From the NCBI RefSeq assembly GCF_032678705.1, contig NZ_JAVTSS010000002.1:1302001-1366000 (forward strand): 64,000 nt of DNA. Reading direction: 5' to 3'. This stretch comes from Pedobacter frigiditerrae. Lineage in GTDB: Bacteria > Bacteroidota > Bacteroidia > Sphingobacteriales > Sphingobacteriaceae. Of this stretch, positions 26,695 through 36,113 are shown piece by piece. Position 1 is the first letter of the stretch; the number at the start of each line of letters is the position of its first letter. The position numbers were made by a program, and so were the translations under genes. The notes below the pieces were generated by a model. It saw only the letters and a list, made by a program, of their open reading frames with translations. It did not search any database and had not been told where the DNA came from.

Positions 26695-28092
26695 ATGGCT
26701 CTTCAAACTCGTTATAATTACCTGTTAAGGTTTATTTTGCCTATAACAGACGTTTTAATGCTCATTGGAATATATTATCTAGCCTCTTTTGTTGCGGCAA
26801 GCTTTGGCAAAACATTACATGACGAACTTAATAAAAATCATGTAGTCATTAGCACTTTGCTATGGTTCATCAGCACGGCAATATTTGGCTTATACACAGC
26901 TTATGGCGCCAGAAGATTGGAAAGAATTTATAGAGGAACTTGGAGAAGTATAGCTTTACATTTTGCACTTTTTATCAGTTACCTTATCTTTTTTAATGAA
27001 GATGATTTTTCTAGGGCATTTTTAGTCATTTTTTATCTATTAACTGCCACAGCTTTTATTCTAAACCGTTTTATAGGGACGTCTATTCAATACATCGTAC
27101 TCAATAAATTTAAAGAAGCAAAAAAAATTGCCGTAATGGGTTCTAATGGCACGGCCTTACGCTTATCTACCTATTTACAAAAACAAAGAAATGTAGAGTT
27201 TTATGGTTTTGTGGGCGATGATGATTCAATATACGATCAGAATAAAGGATTTGTATCAGAAATTGTTTCTGAAAAATTAAATGAAGCCGTTAATTATGGC
27301 GTAAAAGAAGTTTATGTGGCCGTTGCTCCTCAACGCATGTCTGATGTAAAGGCCTTGGTTGCAGAAGCAGATAAACAATGTATAAGATTAAAGTTTATTC
27401 CTGATCTAGGCGCAAATATGGGTTCGCCATTTACCATTAGTTACATGGGAGGTGAGTTTCCCATCATCACACTCAGGAACGAACCATTGGAAGACATGGG
27501 CAATCGTTTTAAAAAACGTGCCTTTGATGTAATTTTTAGTAGTCTGGTTATCTTTTTTATTTTGAGTTGGCTGTATCCTATTATTGCCCTACTAATCAAA
27601 CTGGAGAGCAGAGGTCCTGTATTATTTAAGCAATTGAGAAGCGGCAGAAATGACGAACCATTTTGGTGTTATAAGTTTAGGAGCATGACTGTTAACGAGG
27701 AGAGTGACGACAAGCAAGCTACCAAGGACGATGTTAGGGTAACTGCCATAGGACGCTTTTTGAGAAAAACAAGCTTGGATGAAATGCCACAGTTTTTTAA
27801 TGTTTTTTTAGGGGAAATGAGCGTTGTAGGCCCTAGACCACACATGCTGAAACATACCGAACAATATAAAGAGATCATCAATGAGTTCATGGTAAGGCAT
27901 TTCATGAAACCGGGCATAACAGGCTGGGCACAAGTAAATGGATTTAGAGGTGAAACTCGCGAAAGAAGAGATATGGAAAATCGGGTGAAAGCGGATATCC
28001 ATTACCTAGAAAATTGGACGGGGATGTTAGATGTAAAAATAGTCTTTATGACCATTATCAATGCGGTTAGAGGCGAAGAAAATGCGTTTTAA
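26695..28092 (+). CDS. Undecaprenyl-phosphate glucose phosphotransferase (WcaJ-type), copy 1
   Basis: A 465-residue polyprenol-phosphate hexose-1-phosphate transferase that starts repeat-unit assembly on undecaprenyl phosphate. The N-terminal 150 residues have four to five hydrophobic helices, then a Rossmann-like CoA_binding_3 region (about 150-255). The catalytic domain begins KRAFDVIFSSLVIFFILSWL and contains KFRSM, SLDEMPQFFNVFLGEMSVVG, GPRPHM and KPGITGWAQVNGFRGET. A paralogue of the same length follows 180 bases downstream. Two possible promoters and a hairpin lie upstream. Glucose is the usual sugar for this branch but is not proven here. Confidence 0.9.
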   Translation: MALQTRYNYLLRFILPITDVLMLIGIYYLASFVAASFGKTLHDELNKNHVVISTLLWFISTAIFGLYTAYGARRLERIYRGTWRSIALHFALFISYLIFFNEDDFSRAFLVIFYLLTATAFILNRFIGTSIQYIVLNKFKEAKKIAVMGSNGTALRLSTYLQKQRNVEFYGFVGDDDSIYDQNKGFVSEIVSEKLNEAVNYGVKEVYVAVAPQRMSDVKALVAEADKQCIRLKFIPDLGANMGSPFTISYMGGEFPIITLRNEPLEDMGNRFKKRAFDVIFSSLVIFFILSWLYPIIALLIKLESRGPVLFKQLRSGRNDEPFWCYKFRSMTVNEESDDKQATKDDVRVTAIGRFLRKTSLDEMPQFFNVFLGEMSVVGPRPHMLKHTEQYKEIINEFMVRHFMKPGITGWAQVNGFRGETRERRDMENRVKADIHYLENWTGMLDVKIVFMTIINAVRGEENAF

Positions 28093-28272
28093 ATCTGCAA
28101 AAGCGTATATTCTTTCGACCATCTATTAGTCATCACCGGGAGACATATAATGAAAAACAACAAGTTAGATTGGTTTGAGCCTTCATTTTAAAATTGTTAA
28201 ACAAAAGTTGTAACTTTAGACCCTAAGTCAGTTAGTTATATATAGCAATCGACAACAACCTCTCACTCTAGC

Positions 28273-29673
28273 ATGGCTCACCAAAACCGTTACAGTTTTC
28301 TTTTAAGGTATATCTTGCCCTTGGTAGACCTGATCATGATCAATGGTGTTTATCTTGTGGCTAACTACATCACCACGATGTTAGGAAGGAATATAGTATT
28401 GGTAGAGAAAAATTACAATCACATTATTGTATGTAATTTGATCTGGCTGGTTTGTACAGCATATTTTGGCCTTTATAGTATTTTAGGGAACAGAAAAATA
28501 GAGCGAGTGTACCGATCCACTTATAAAAGCGTCGCTGCCCATTTTGTTTTATACACGTTTTATCTTGCTTTTCATATGGAGAAGCACCTTTCCTGGACAT
28601 TCGTGGGCATCTTTTATGTATTAGTAACTGTATGTTTTATTTTCAATAGGTTTTTGGGAACCTCGTTTCACTATACGGTATTATCTAAATTTAATGTGGC
28701 CAAAAAGGTAGCTTTTATAGGTGCGCACGAAACTTCGCAGAAGCTAATTACTTATTTTGAAAGCGAACCAAATCTTTCTTACTATGGTACCTTAGGAGGG
28801 GATGAGTTTATCTACGACCATAATAATCATACAACCGCTACCCTTGTATTGCAAAAATTAAGCACTGCCGCGGCAGCTGGAGTTAAGGATATTTATGTTG
28901 CTGTGGATCCGAATAAAATGTCTGAGGTGCAGAATCTCATACAAGAGGCAGACACGCAGGGAATCAGGATAAAATTTGTGCCTGATTTGGGGCTTCACTT
29001 ATCTCCCAACTACGGGATTAGCTATCTCGGTAACGAATTCCCCATTATTACGCTTAGGCATGAACCATTAGAGGAGATGGGAAGCAGGTTCAAGAAAAGA
29101 GCATTTGATGTTTTATTTAGTTCGTTTGTGATTGTTTTTATTTTGAGTTGGCTCTATCCAATTATGGCAATTCTGATTAAATTGGAAAGTAGTGGCCCAG
29201 TTTTATTCAAGCAAAAGAGAAGCGGTAGAAAAGATGAGCCGTTTTATTGTTATAAATTTAGGAGTATGCGTGTGAATGCAGAAAGCCATGAAAAACAAGC
29301 AGTTAAGCAGGATCAACGGATTACGAAAATTGGCGCTTTTTTAAGGAAAACGAGTTTAGACGAAATGCCACAATTTTTTAATGTTTTTTTAGGTACAATG
29401 AGTGTGGTCGGTCCGAGACCACACATGTTGGCGCATACTAAAAAATACAAAGCGATTATAGATAAGTTCATGGTCCGCCATTTTGTGAAGCCAGGTATAA
29501 CTGGTTGGGCACAAGTAAATGGGCTAAGAGGGGAGACAAAGGAAGATAAAGCGATGGAGAGTAGGGTAAAATACGATATTTATTATTTAGAAAACTGGAC
29601 AGCCATGCTCGATGTGAAGATTGTTTTCATGACCATTATAAATGTGTTAAGAGGTGAGGATAATGCTTATTAG
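28273..29673 (+). CDS. Undecaprenyl-phosphate glucose phosphotransferase (WcaJ-type), copy 2
   Basis: A 466-residue paralogue of the preceding gene with the same layout: N-terminal membrane helices, a Rossmann-like middle, and a catalytic domain with KRAFDVLFSSFVIVFILSWL, KFRSMRVNAESHEKQ, SLDEMPQFFNVFLGTMSVVG and KPGITGWAQVNGLRGET. The catalytic half is much better conserved between the copies than the membrane half. Both keep all recognisable motifs, so neither looks like a pseudogene. They may start different polymers, prefer different sugars, or be used under different conditions. Confidence 0.9.
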   Translation: MAHQNRYSFLLRYILPLVDLIMINGVYLVANYITTMLGRNIVLVEKNYNHIIVCNLIWLVCTAYFGLYSILGNRKIERVYRSTYKSVAAHFVLYTFYLAFHMEKHLSWTFVGIFYVLVTVCFIFNRFLGTSFHYTVLSKFNVAKKVAFIGAHETSQKLITYFESEPNLSYYGTLGGDEFIYDHNNHTTATLVLQKLSTAAAAGVKDIYVAVDPNKMSEVQNLIQEADTQGIRIKFVPDLGLHLSPNYGISYLGNEFPIITLRHEPLEEMGSRFKKRAFDVLFSSFVIVFILSWLYPIMAILIKLESSGPVLFKQKRSGRKDEPFYCYKFRSMRVNAESHEKQAVKQDQRITKIGAFLRKTSLDEMPQFFNVFLGTMSVVGPRPHMLAHTKKYKAIIDKFMVRHFVKPGITGWAQVNGLRGETKEDKAMESRVKYDIYYLENWTAMLDVKIVFMTIINVLRGEDNAY

Positions 29674-29924
29674 GGCGTTGAGCGGGGTAAGTTGTTAAGG
29701 TGTGGAGATGGAGAGTTGTGAAGCCGGTTTAGGGTTTAGGGGTGAGTTGTTAAGATGATGAGTTGTGGAGGTGGTTTGTTTGAACGAAAACAATTGACGG
29801 CAGACGATGGGCGAAGGTTGGTGAGGGTAGGGGTTAGTGCTTAGAAGTCTAAGGGTTGTTCGTTGTTCGTTGTTTGCTTTGAACGACAGACGATCAACGA
29901 CCAACGTTGGTGCAATTAAAAAGA
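29674..29924. other. Gene-free, G/T-biased low-complexity spacer
   Basis: The plus strand is rich in G and T with repeated words such as GTTGTTAAG, GAGTTGTG and GTTCGTTGTTCGTTGTT, followed by the partly complementary GACGATCAACGACCAACG. A perfect 10-bp palindrome CCAACGTTGG lies at 29901-29910. No credible gene was found. It resembles decayed intergenic repeats. Confidence 0.5.
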
Positions 29925-29958
29925 TTTGACAGTGGTATTATATTTGTTACTATATTTG
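29925..29958 (+). promoter_or_regulatory. Candidate promoter of the CapD-like gene
   Basis: TTTG (29925-29928) is followed after 22 bases by TATATTTG (29951-29958). Another TATATTTG lies at 29939-29946. The start codon is only 11 bases after the second box, so the leader would be very short. Confidence 0.5.
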
Positions 29959-29969
29959 GTTTAAAATAA

Positions 29970-31916
29970 ATGAAATTGTTTAGTCAGATTAATATCGTTC
30001 CTAAGTGGATTATTTTTTTACTGGATTTAGGTATCTGCCTATTTTCTTTATTTATTGCTTATTTTCTACGATATAACTTTGATCTTAATAGCATACAACC
30101 TGTAGAGTTTGGGAGAAATGTGGTTATTATCACCGTAATTAATGTTTTGGTTTTTCTAAATGTGAAAACCTACTCAGGCATTATCAGGTACACCAGTGCT
30201 CAAGATACTTTTAGGGTTCTTTATGCGGTTATCGCTACCAACGGGACTTTCTTTTTCATTAATATGGCTGTATTAGCCTTTAACCGAGATCCATATATTT
30301 CTAACATTGTATTGGTGATCAATGGGCTAACGAGTTTTCTGTTTTTAATTACTTATAGGGTATTGATCAAGTACTTTTTCATGTACATTAAAAACCTAAC
30401 CCTTGACAAGAGGAAGGTAATTATTTACGGCGCAGGAGAGGCAGGCTTGGCTACTAAGCGTACTTTTGACCATGATGGCAAGGTTAACAAGACCATCATT
30501 GCCTTTGTAGATGACGATGATCGGAAAGTAGGGAAAACCATTGATGGCGTCAAAATTATAGCTGGTCAGAAATTAGAAAGCTTGATTGTTGAGCATGAAG
30601 TAGATGAAATTATTTTTGCTTCTTATACCATTCCTGTTGAACGTAAAAACCAGATCGTTGACATTTGCCTAGAGAATGATATTTTGGTGTTAAACATACC
30701 ACCATCCGATGTTTGGTCTAAAAGCAAATTGCATACGCGTCAGATACAGAATATCAATATTGAAGATTTGCTTAACCGAAAAGCTATCCAAATTGATATT
30801 GAAGGTATACAAAATCAACTTAAAGGAAAGAGAATCTTGATAACCGGTGCGGCAGGCTCAATTGGAAGTGAGATTGTTCGTCAGCTGATGAAGTTTGAAA
30901 CTAGCTTGATTATTCTATGCGATCAGTCTGAAACTGCTTTACACCATATCTATTTAGAGTTAGAGGAAGCACATGCTAATATTAATTTTCATGCTTTTGT
31001 GGGTGATGTAAAGGATGAAAAGAGGATGAACCACCTCTTTGAAACTTACAAACCACATTACGTATATCATGCTGCTGCCTACAAGCACGTTCCGCTAATG
31101 GAAGATAACCCAGCAGAAGCTATAAAAACAAATGTTTTAGGTACTAAGACTATTGCAGATCTGTCGGTTAAGCATGGTGTACAGAAATTTGTGATGATCT
31201 CTACCGATAAGGCGGTTAATCCTACCAATGTGATGGGTGCTTCTAAGCGGATTGCTGAGATTTATGTACAATCCTTAAACAACTCGCTTCATCGACCTAA
31301 TTTTATCTTTAGTAACGGGCTGAGCTATATTAATGAACTAGAAGTAAAGCCCATTACCAAATTTATCACGACCAGATTTGGTAATGTATTGGGGTCAAAT
31401 GGATCTGTAATACCAAGATTTAAGCAACAAATAGAGAAGGGTGGACCAATTACAGTTACCCACCCAGAAATCACCAGATATTTCATGACCATTCCAGAAG
31501 CTTGTCGCTTGGTGTTAGAGGCGGGATGTATGGGCACGGGGGGTGAGATCTTTATATTTGACATGGGTAAATCTGTGAAAATTGTAGAGTTGGCCAAAAA
31601 GATGATTCGTTTGGCAGGTTTAATTCCTAATCAAGAGATAAAAATTCAGTTCACAGGATTAAGACCTGGGGAGAAATTATTTGAAGAGCTTTTGAATGAC
31701 AGCGAAAACACAATGCCTACTCACCATGAAAAAATTATGATTGGTAAGGTGCGTGAATATGTATTCTCAGAGATTGAATCACAAATATATACACTATTAG
31801 ATTACGCCAAGAGAAACGACGATAGAAATGTTGTTGTCACTATGAAGGCTTTAGTTAAGGAGTATAAGAGTAAAAACTCTGTATTCGAAGAACTTGACCA
31901 TCATGCTAGCGATTAA
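29970..31916 (+). CDS. Membrane nucleotide-sugar 4,6-dehydratase (CapD/WbpM/PglF family)
   Basis: A 648-residue protein. Four N-terminal hydrophobic helices (about residues 10-130) are followed by a first Rossmann-like domain beginning KVIIYGAGEAGLATKRTF. The catalytic short-chain dehydrogenase domain begins KRILITGAAGSIGSEIVRQL (about 287-306). MISTDKAVNPTNVMGASKR carries the family's Met-x3-Lys in place of Tyr-x3-Lys. It would convert UDP-GlcNAc to a 4-keto-6-deoxy sugar, the first step to sugars such as bacillosamine, QuiNAc or FucNAc. It has its own promoter-like site and is followed closely by an outer-membrane protein gene. Confidence 0.9.
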   Translation: MKLFSQINIVPKWIIFLLDLGICLFSLFIAYFLRYNFDLNSIQPVEFGRNVVIITVINVLVFLNVKTYSGIIRYTSAQDTFRVLYAVIATNGTFFFINMAVLAFNRDPYISNIVLVINGLTSFLFLITYRVLIKYFFMYIKNLTLDKRKVIIYGAGEAGLATKRTFDHDGKVNKTIIAFVDDDDRKVGKTIDGVKIIAGQKLESLIVEHEVDEIIFASYTIPVERKNQIVDICLENDILVLNIPPSDVWSKSKLHTRQIQNINIEDLLNRKAIQIDIEGIQNQLKGKRILITGAAGSIGSEIVRQLMKFETSLIILCDQSETALHHIYLELEEAHANINFHAFVGDVKDEKRMNHLFETYKPHYVYHAAAYKHVPLMEDNPAEAIKTNVLGTKTIADLSVKHGVQKFVMISTDKAVNPTNVMGASKRIAEIYVQSLNNSLHRPNFIFSNGLSYINELEVKPITKFITTRFGNVLGSNGSVIPRFKQQIEKGGPITVTHPEITRYFMTIPEACRLVLEAGCMGTGGEIFIFDMGKSVKIVELAKKMIRLAGLIPNQEIKIQFTGLRPGEKLFEELLNDSENTMPTHHEKIMIGKVREYVFSEIESQIYTLLDYAKRNDDRNVVVTMKALVKEYKSKNSVFEELDHHASD

Positions 31917-31930
31917 AATAAACACCCTTT

Positions 31931-33517
31931 ATGAAAATAAGATTACTAAGTTTCCTTCTGATTTTTGTCGCCTCAACTTTAAATGCTCAACAAATTATAC
32001 CTTATAGCTATTACCAATACCAAAAACTAAATAAGTCGCAATATAGTTTAGATACACGTTTTCATACCTCGTTGAAACCAGTGATTGGTGATGATAGTGT
32101 GATTACTAAAAAACTAGATTCTTTGCTTAGCGTTGGTATAACAGCAAAAAACACCTGGGTTGGGCGTAAATTATTTAATGAACACTTAGTCGAAATAAAA
32201 AAGGAAGACTATAGTTTTTACTTAGATTTTTTAACTGATTTACAGATAGGAAGGGATAATGAACATAAAATCAATACCTTTTTAAACACAAGGGGTTATC
32301 AGGTTGGTGGTCATGTTGGAAAGAAATTCAGTTTTTATAGCAGTGGATTTGAGAATCAAGCTCGATTTAACAATTATTTAACTAAGTACATTGTAAGCAA
32401 AGGTGTGATTCCGGGACAGGCAAATGATAAATTTGATCCCGCCAACACCACAAAAGATTGGGCTTATGCTACTGCGGTCTTAAACTATGATGTGAATAAA
32501 TACCTAACGGTTACGCTAGGTCAAGACAAAAATTTTATTGGAGACGGCTATCGTTCAATGTTATTCTCTGATGTGGCTTCTCCTTATCCCTTTTTAAGGC
32601 TTACAGCTACGCTAGGCAATGTAAAATACATGGCCATGTGGTCGCAATTTCAAGATCCCTTGGCACCAAAGCTTTCTTATGATAATGGTTTCAGAAAAAA
32701 ATGGGGTGCTTTTCATTATTTAGATTGGAACGTTAACAATAGGCTTTCTGTAGGGTTTTTTGATGCGATTATTTGGCAAGGGGCTGATGAAACAGGCAGA
32801 AGAGGTTTTGATGTAACTTATTTAAACCCTATTGTCTTTTTAAGAACGGTTGAAGGGATAAATGGATCGCCGGATAACGCACTGCTGGGTTTTACGGGGA
32901 AATATAAATTACTAAAAAACTTAACAGTATATGGACAAGCCGTAGCCGATGAGTTTACGGCGAAGGAAGTTTTTTCAGGGGAGGGTTATTGGGCCAATAA
33001 GTTTGCCTACCAGCTAGGTGTTAAGGGATTTGATGCTTTTAAAGTTGCCGGTTTAAATTACTTGGCAGAATTTAACACCGCCCGTCCATTTACTTATACC
33101 CAAAGAAGTTCGACCTTAAACTATGGGCATTATGCCGAAGCGCTGGCACATCCGATGGGAGCTAATTTTAGGGAGTTTTTAACCATTTGGAATTATCAAA
33201 TTAATAAATGGGCTTTTTCTGCACAAGCTAATTATGCCACTTATGGTTTAAATAATGGTGAAAATGTTGGGAAGGACATTAATGAATCTTACGAAACACG
33301 TGCCAGGAAATATGGATACAAAACCGCGGGAGGTTTAAAGACTAATTTTGCTTATTTAGATGGAAGAGTTTCCTATATCATTAATCCAAAGTACAACTTA
33401 AGATTTGAGGCCGGTGCGATATTTAGACAAGAAAAGAATAGCTTATCTACTGATAAAACTACGATGATTACCTTTGGTTTGAGAAGTAGCTTTAGAAATA
33501 TCTATCAGGATTTTTAG
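31931..33517 (+). CDS. Outer-membrane capsule-assembly protein (Wzi/RemB-like)
   Basis: A 528-residue secreted protein with a signal peptide (MKIRLLSFLLIFVASTLNAQ). The rest alternates hydrophilic and aromatic residues in amphipathic strands, such as KYMAMWSQFQDPLAPK, KLLKNLTVYGQAVADEF and YNLRFEAGAIFRQE, as expected of an outer-membrane beta-barrel. It resembles Bacteroidota proteins annotated as capsule assembly Wzi or gliding-motility RemB. It lies 14 bases after the CapD-like gene and probably shares its transcript. A role in anchoring or exporting the polysaccharide at the surface is inferred. The barrel call is firmer than the name. Confidence 0.7.
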   Translation: MKIRLLSFLLIFVASTLNAQQIIPYSYYQYQKLNKSQYSLDTRFHTSLKPVIGDDSVITKKLDSLLSVGITAKNTWVGRKLFNEHLVEIKKEDYSFYLDFLTDLQIGRDNEHKINTFLNTRGYQVGGHVGKKFSFYSSGFENQARFNNYLTKYIVSKGVIPGQANDKFDPANTTKDWAYATAVLNYDVNKYLTVTLGQDKNFIGDGYRSMLFSDVASPYPFLRLTATLGNVKYMAMWSQFQDPLAPKLSYDNGFRKKWGAFHYLDWNVNNRLSVGFFDAIIWQGADETGRRGFDVTYLNPIVFLRTVEGINGSPDNALLGFTGKYKLLKNLTVYGQAVADEFTAKEVFSGEGYWANKFAYQLGVKGFDAFKVAGLNYLAEFNTARPFTYTQRSSTLNYGHYAEALAHPMGANFREFLTIWNYQINKWAFSAQANYATYGLNNGENVGKDINESYETRARKYGYKTAGGLKTNFAYLDGRVSYIINPKYNLRFEAGAIFRQEKNSLSTDKTTMITFGLRSSFRNIYQDF

Positions 33518-33679
33518 TGTAGTCTCAAGTCTTGAGTCGGCAGTCTCGAGTCTAGTTGTTTTTTAATTTGTTGGAAGATAGATTAACAACAACAATCAGA
33601 GCCAATTAGCACATTGGTTTTTGGCATTATAAAAGTGATCAATTGATTTATGCAATAACTTTATATATTACGATTTTTA

Positions 33680-34774
33680 ATGAGTGATCAAACTGAATTT
33701 AACAAGGATAATTATGTCCTTATCATGGCAGGCGGTGTAGGTAGCCGATTTTGGCCGAAAAGCAGAAATAGTTTCCCTAAACAGTTTATAGATATCTTAG
33801 GCACAGGAAAGTCTTTATTGCAACTAACCTATGAAAGGTTTTTAAAAGTCTGTCTGCCAGAGAATATTTATTTCCTAACCAATGAAAGTTACATTGGCTT
33901 AATTGTAGAGCAAATAGCAGGTGTCTCTGTCAACAATATTATTGGTGAGCCGTGCAGAAGAAATACAGCACCTTGTGTAGCTTATGCTGCTTTTAAGATT
34001 GCTGCACTTAACCCAAATGCAAATATTGTTGTAGCTCCTTCAGATCATTTGATTTTAAAAGAAGATGTATTTGTAGGGAGTATAAAAGAGGCATTGGTTT
34101 TTGCAAGTGAAAACGACGCCTTGCTTACTTTAGGGATAAAACCAACAAGACCTGATACTGGTTATGGATATATTAAGTATATACCTTCCAGTATGGAAAT
34201 AAAAAAAGTAGAGCAGTTTCTTGAAAAACCGAACCTTGACAAGGCACAGCAATTCTTAGCAAGTGGTGACTATGTTTGGAATGCGGGAATATTTATATGG
34301 AATGTTCAAGCTGTATTAAATGCATTTAAGCAAAGTTCGCCTTCTATATTCGCTATATTCGAAAAAGGGAAGGACCAATACAATACGGTTGAGGAATTGG
34401 ACTTTATTGCGGAGCATTATCCATTATGTGAAGATATCTCGATTGATTATGCCATTATGGAAAAAGCCGATAATGTTTTCACTACACCAGGCGATTTTGG
34501 TTGGTCTGATTTAGGTACTTGGGCTTCCTTGCATGAAGTGATGGACAAAGATAGCGAGGGAAATTCATTTTCTGGAAAATCTGTTGTTTTAACTGAAACG
34601 AAAAACTGTTTGGTTCAGCTTCCTAGGGAAAAAATTGCAGTGATCAAGGGTTTGTCGAACTTCATTATCGTTGATGATGAAAAGGTTTTAATGATTTACC
34701 CCAAAAACTTGGAACAAGAAATAAAAAAGGTTTCCGCAGAAGTAGTCGAAAAGCTTGGTGAACACTACCAATAG
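33680..34774 (+). CDS. manC: Mannose-1-phosphate guanylyltransferase
   Basis: A 364-residue nucleotidyltransferase making GDP-mannose from GTP and mannose-1-phosphate. The signature loop is MAGGVGSRFWPKSRNSFPKQF, followed by EPCRRNTAPCVAYA, VVAPSDHLI, GYGYIKY, FLEKPN and DYVWNAGIFIWN, all standard. At 364 residues it has only the pyrophosphorylase domain and lacks the C-terminal phosphomannose isomerase domain of long ManC/AlgA proteins. With fcl downstream it feeds the GDP-sugar branch of the exopolysaccharide. Confidence 0.92.
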   Translation: MSDQTEFNKDNYVLIMAGGVGSRFWPKSRNSFPKQFIDILGTGKSLLQLTYERFLKVCLPENIYFLTNESYIGLIVEQIAGVSVNNIIGEPCRRNTAPCVAYAAFKIAALNPNANIVVAPSDHLILKEDVFVGSIKEALVFASENDALLTLGIKPTRPDTGYGYIKYIPSSMEIKKVEQFLEKPNLDKAQQFLASGDYVWNAGIFIWNVQAVLNAFKQSSPSIFAIFEKGKDQYNTVEELDFIAEHYPLCEDISIDYAIMEKADNVFTTPGDFGWSDLGTWASLHEVMDKDSEGNSFSGKSVVLTETKNCLVQLPREKIAVIKGLSNFIIVDDEKVLMIYPKNLEQEIKKVSAEVVEKLGEHYQ

Positions 34775-34981
34775 TAGAAAGTCCTTTGCTTCGCATTAAG
34801 ATGCCCTCCAGATAGGTATTTGGGCAGCTGGGTATGTCGCCTTGCGTTATAGTCTAGTGAAGAGTTGAAAAGATCCTTTCATAACGATTTACCTAATATA
34901 TCGATAAGGTGATCTTCGTTTATATGAGTCGTTAGTCGTCGGATGAGAATAGTATGGTACCTTATATTCATCCGATGACAT
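34775..34981. other. Convergent intergenic region with one hairpin repeat
   Basis: Between manC and the convergent fcl gene there is an orphan copy of the local hairpin family: GTCGTCGGATGA (34935-34946) and TCATCCGATGAC (34968-34979), which pair over 12 bases with one G-T. It could serve as a terminator for fcl, whose stop is next to it. A weaker inverted pair AAGATC/GATCTT lies at about 34868-34914. Confidence 0.6.
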
Positions 34982-35908
34982 TTAAATTTTGCTTAAGTAG
35001 TCTTGATAGGCTAGCTTTAAGCCCTCCTCCAACTCAATTTTATGTTTCCAGCCTAATCCATGCAATTTAGAGACGTCCATTAATTTACGTGGTGTACCAT
35101 CTGGTTTTGTGCTATCAAAGGTTAACGCTCCTTTATAACCGACAATGCCAGCTATGGTTAAAGCTAAGTCTTTAATGGTTAAATCTTCCCCCGTGCCAAT
35201 GTTAATTAGGTTAGGCTCATTGTAGCTTTGCATTAGGAAATAACAAGCATCAGCTAAATCATCTGCAAATAAAAACTCCCGCATAGGTGTTCCAGATCCC
35301 CAGATGATCACTTCTTTTGCTTCACTTTTTTTGGCTTCATCAAATCTACGGATCAATGCAGGTAGTACGTGTGAGTTTTGCGGATGATAATTATCGTTAT
35401 AGCCGTAAAGGTTGGTCGGCATGACTGAGATAAAATTACAGCCGTATTGAGCCCTGTAGGCGTCACACATTTTAATGCCTGCTATTTTTGCGATCGCGTA
35501 AGGTTCGTTCGTTTCTTCTAATAAACCTGTTAATAGATATTCTTCTTTTAGCGGTTGTGGTGCTAATTTTGGATAAATACAACTAGAACCCAAGAACATC
35601 AATTTTGTAACTTGATTTACATAAGATTGGTGAATCACATTGTTCTGAATAGCTAGGTTTTCATATAGAAAATCTGCTCTGTAAGTATTGTTTGCTACAA
35701 TTCCGCCTACTTTTGCTGCAGCTAAAAAAACATAATCTGGTTTTTCATTAGAAAAAAAATCCGCAACAGATTGTTGATTTCTTAGGTCTAATTCACTTGA
35801 ATTTCTAGTGATGATGTTCGAGAAACCTTCTTTTTGCAGTTTGCGATAAATGGCAGAACCTACCATTCCCTTGTGTCCAGCGATGTATATTTTTGAGTTT
35901 TTTTCCAA
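34982..35908 (-). CDS. fcl: GDP-L-fucose synthase
   Basis: A 308-residue short-chain dehydrogenase/reductase that epimerises and reduces GDP-4-keto-6-deoxy-mannose to GDP-L-fucose. The NAD(P) site is [39 protein letters not shown] holds the catalytic Ser/Cys region, and YAIAKIAG gives Tyr-x3-Lys. Other family segments are [20 protein letters not shown] and [19 protein letters not shown]. The partner GDP-mannose 4,6-dehydratase (gmd) is not in this window. The gene faces manC across a short intergenic region. Confidence 0.92.
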   Translation of the reverse strand: MEKNSKIYIAGHKGMVGSAIYRKLQKEGFSNIITRNSSELDLRNQQSVADFFSNEKPDYVFLAAAKVGGIVANNTYRADFLYENLAIQNNVIHQSYVNQVTKLMFLGSSCIYPKLAPQPLKEEYLLTGLLEETNEPYAIAKIAGIKMCDAYRAQYGCNFISVMPTNLYGYNDNYHPQNSHVLPALIRRFDEAKKSEAKEVIIWGSGTPMREFLFADDLADACYFLMQSYNEPNLINIGTGEDLTIKDLALTIAGIVGYKGALTFDSTKPDGTPRKLMDVSKLHGLGWKHKIELEEGLKLAYQDYLSKI

Positions 35909-35936
35909 TTTTTTAATATTAGTGTTTGTTAGTTAA

Positions 35937-36104
35937 ATACCGAATGAAAAAAACTTGGTAGCCTATATTCGTCCGATGACAGGTTTTTTTATTAGTAGTC
36001 GTCGGATGAAAAAAACTTGGTAGCCTATATTCGTCCGATGACAGGTTTTTTTATTAGTAGTCGTCGGATGAAAATGGTAGGGTAGCCTATATTCATCCGA
36101 TGAC
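35937..36104. repeat. 62-bp tandem hairpin repeats between fcl and dxs
   Basis: Three units lie in tandem with a 62-base period. Their right arms are TCGTCCGATGAC at 35969-35980 and 36031-36042, and TCATCCGATGAC at 36093-36104. Matching left arms GTCGTCGGATGA are at 35998-36009 and 36060-36071; the first unit's left arm is decayed. Each hairpin has a loop containing GGTAGCCTATAT. The first two units are followed by AGG and seven T, so they could act as terminators read on the plus strand. A fourth copy lies at 34935-34979. Confidence 0.88.
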
Positions 36105-36113
36105 AAATCTTAT

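Noticed and set aside
28194..28218. Promoter of the second WcaJ-type gene
   Set aside because: TAACTTTA is present but the -7 box is imperfect and the nearest TTG is only 14 bases away.
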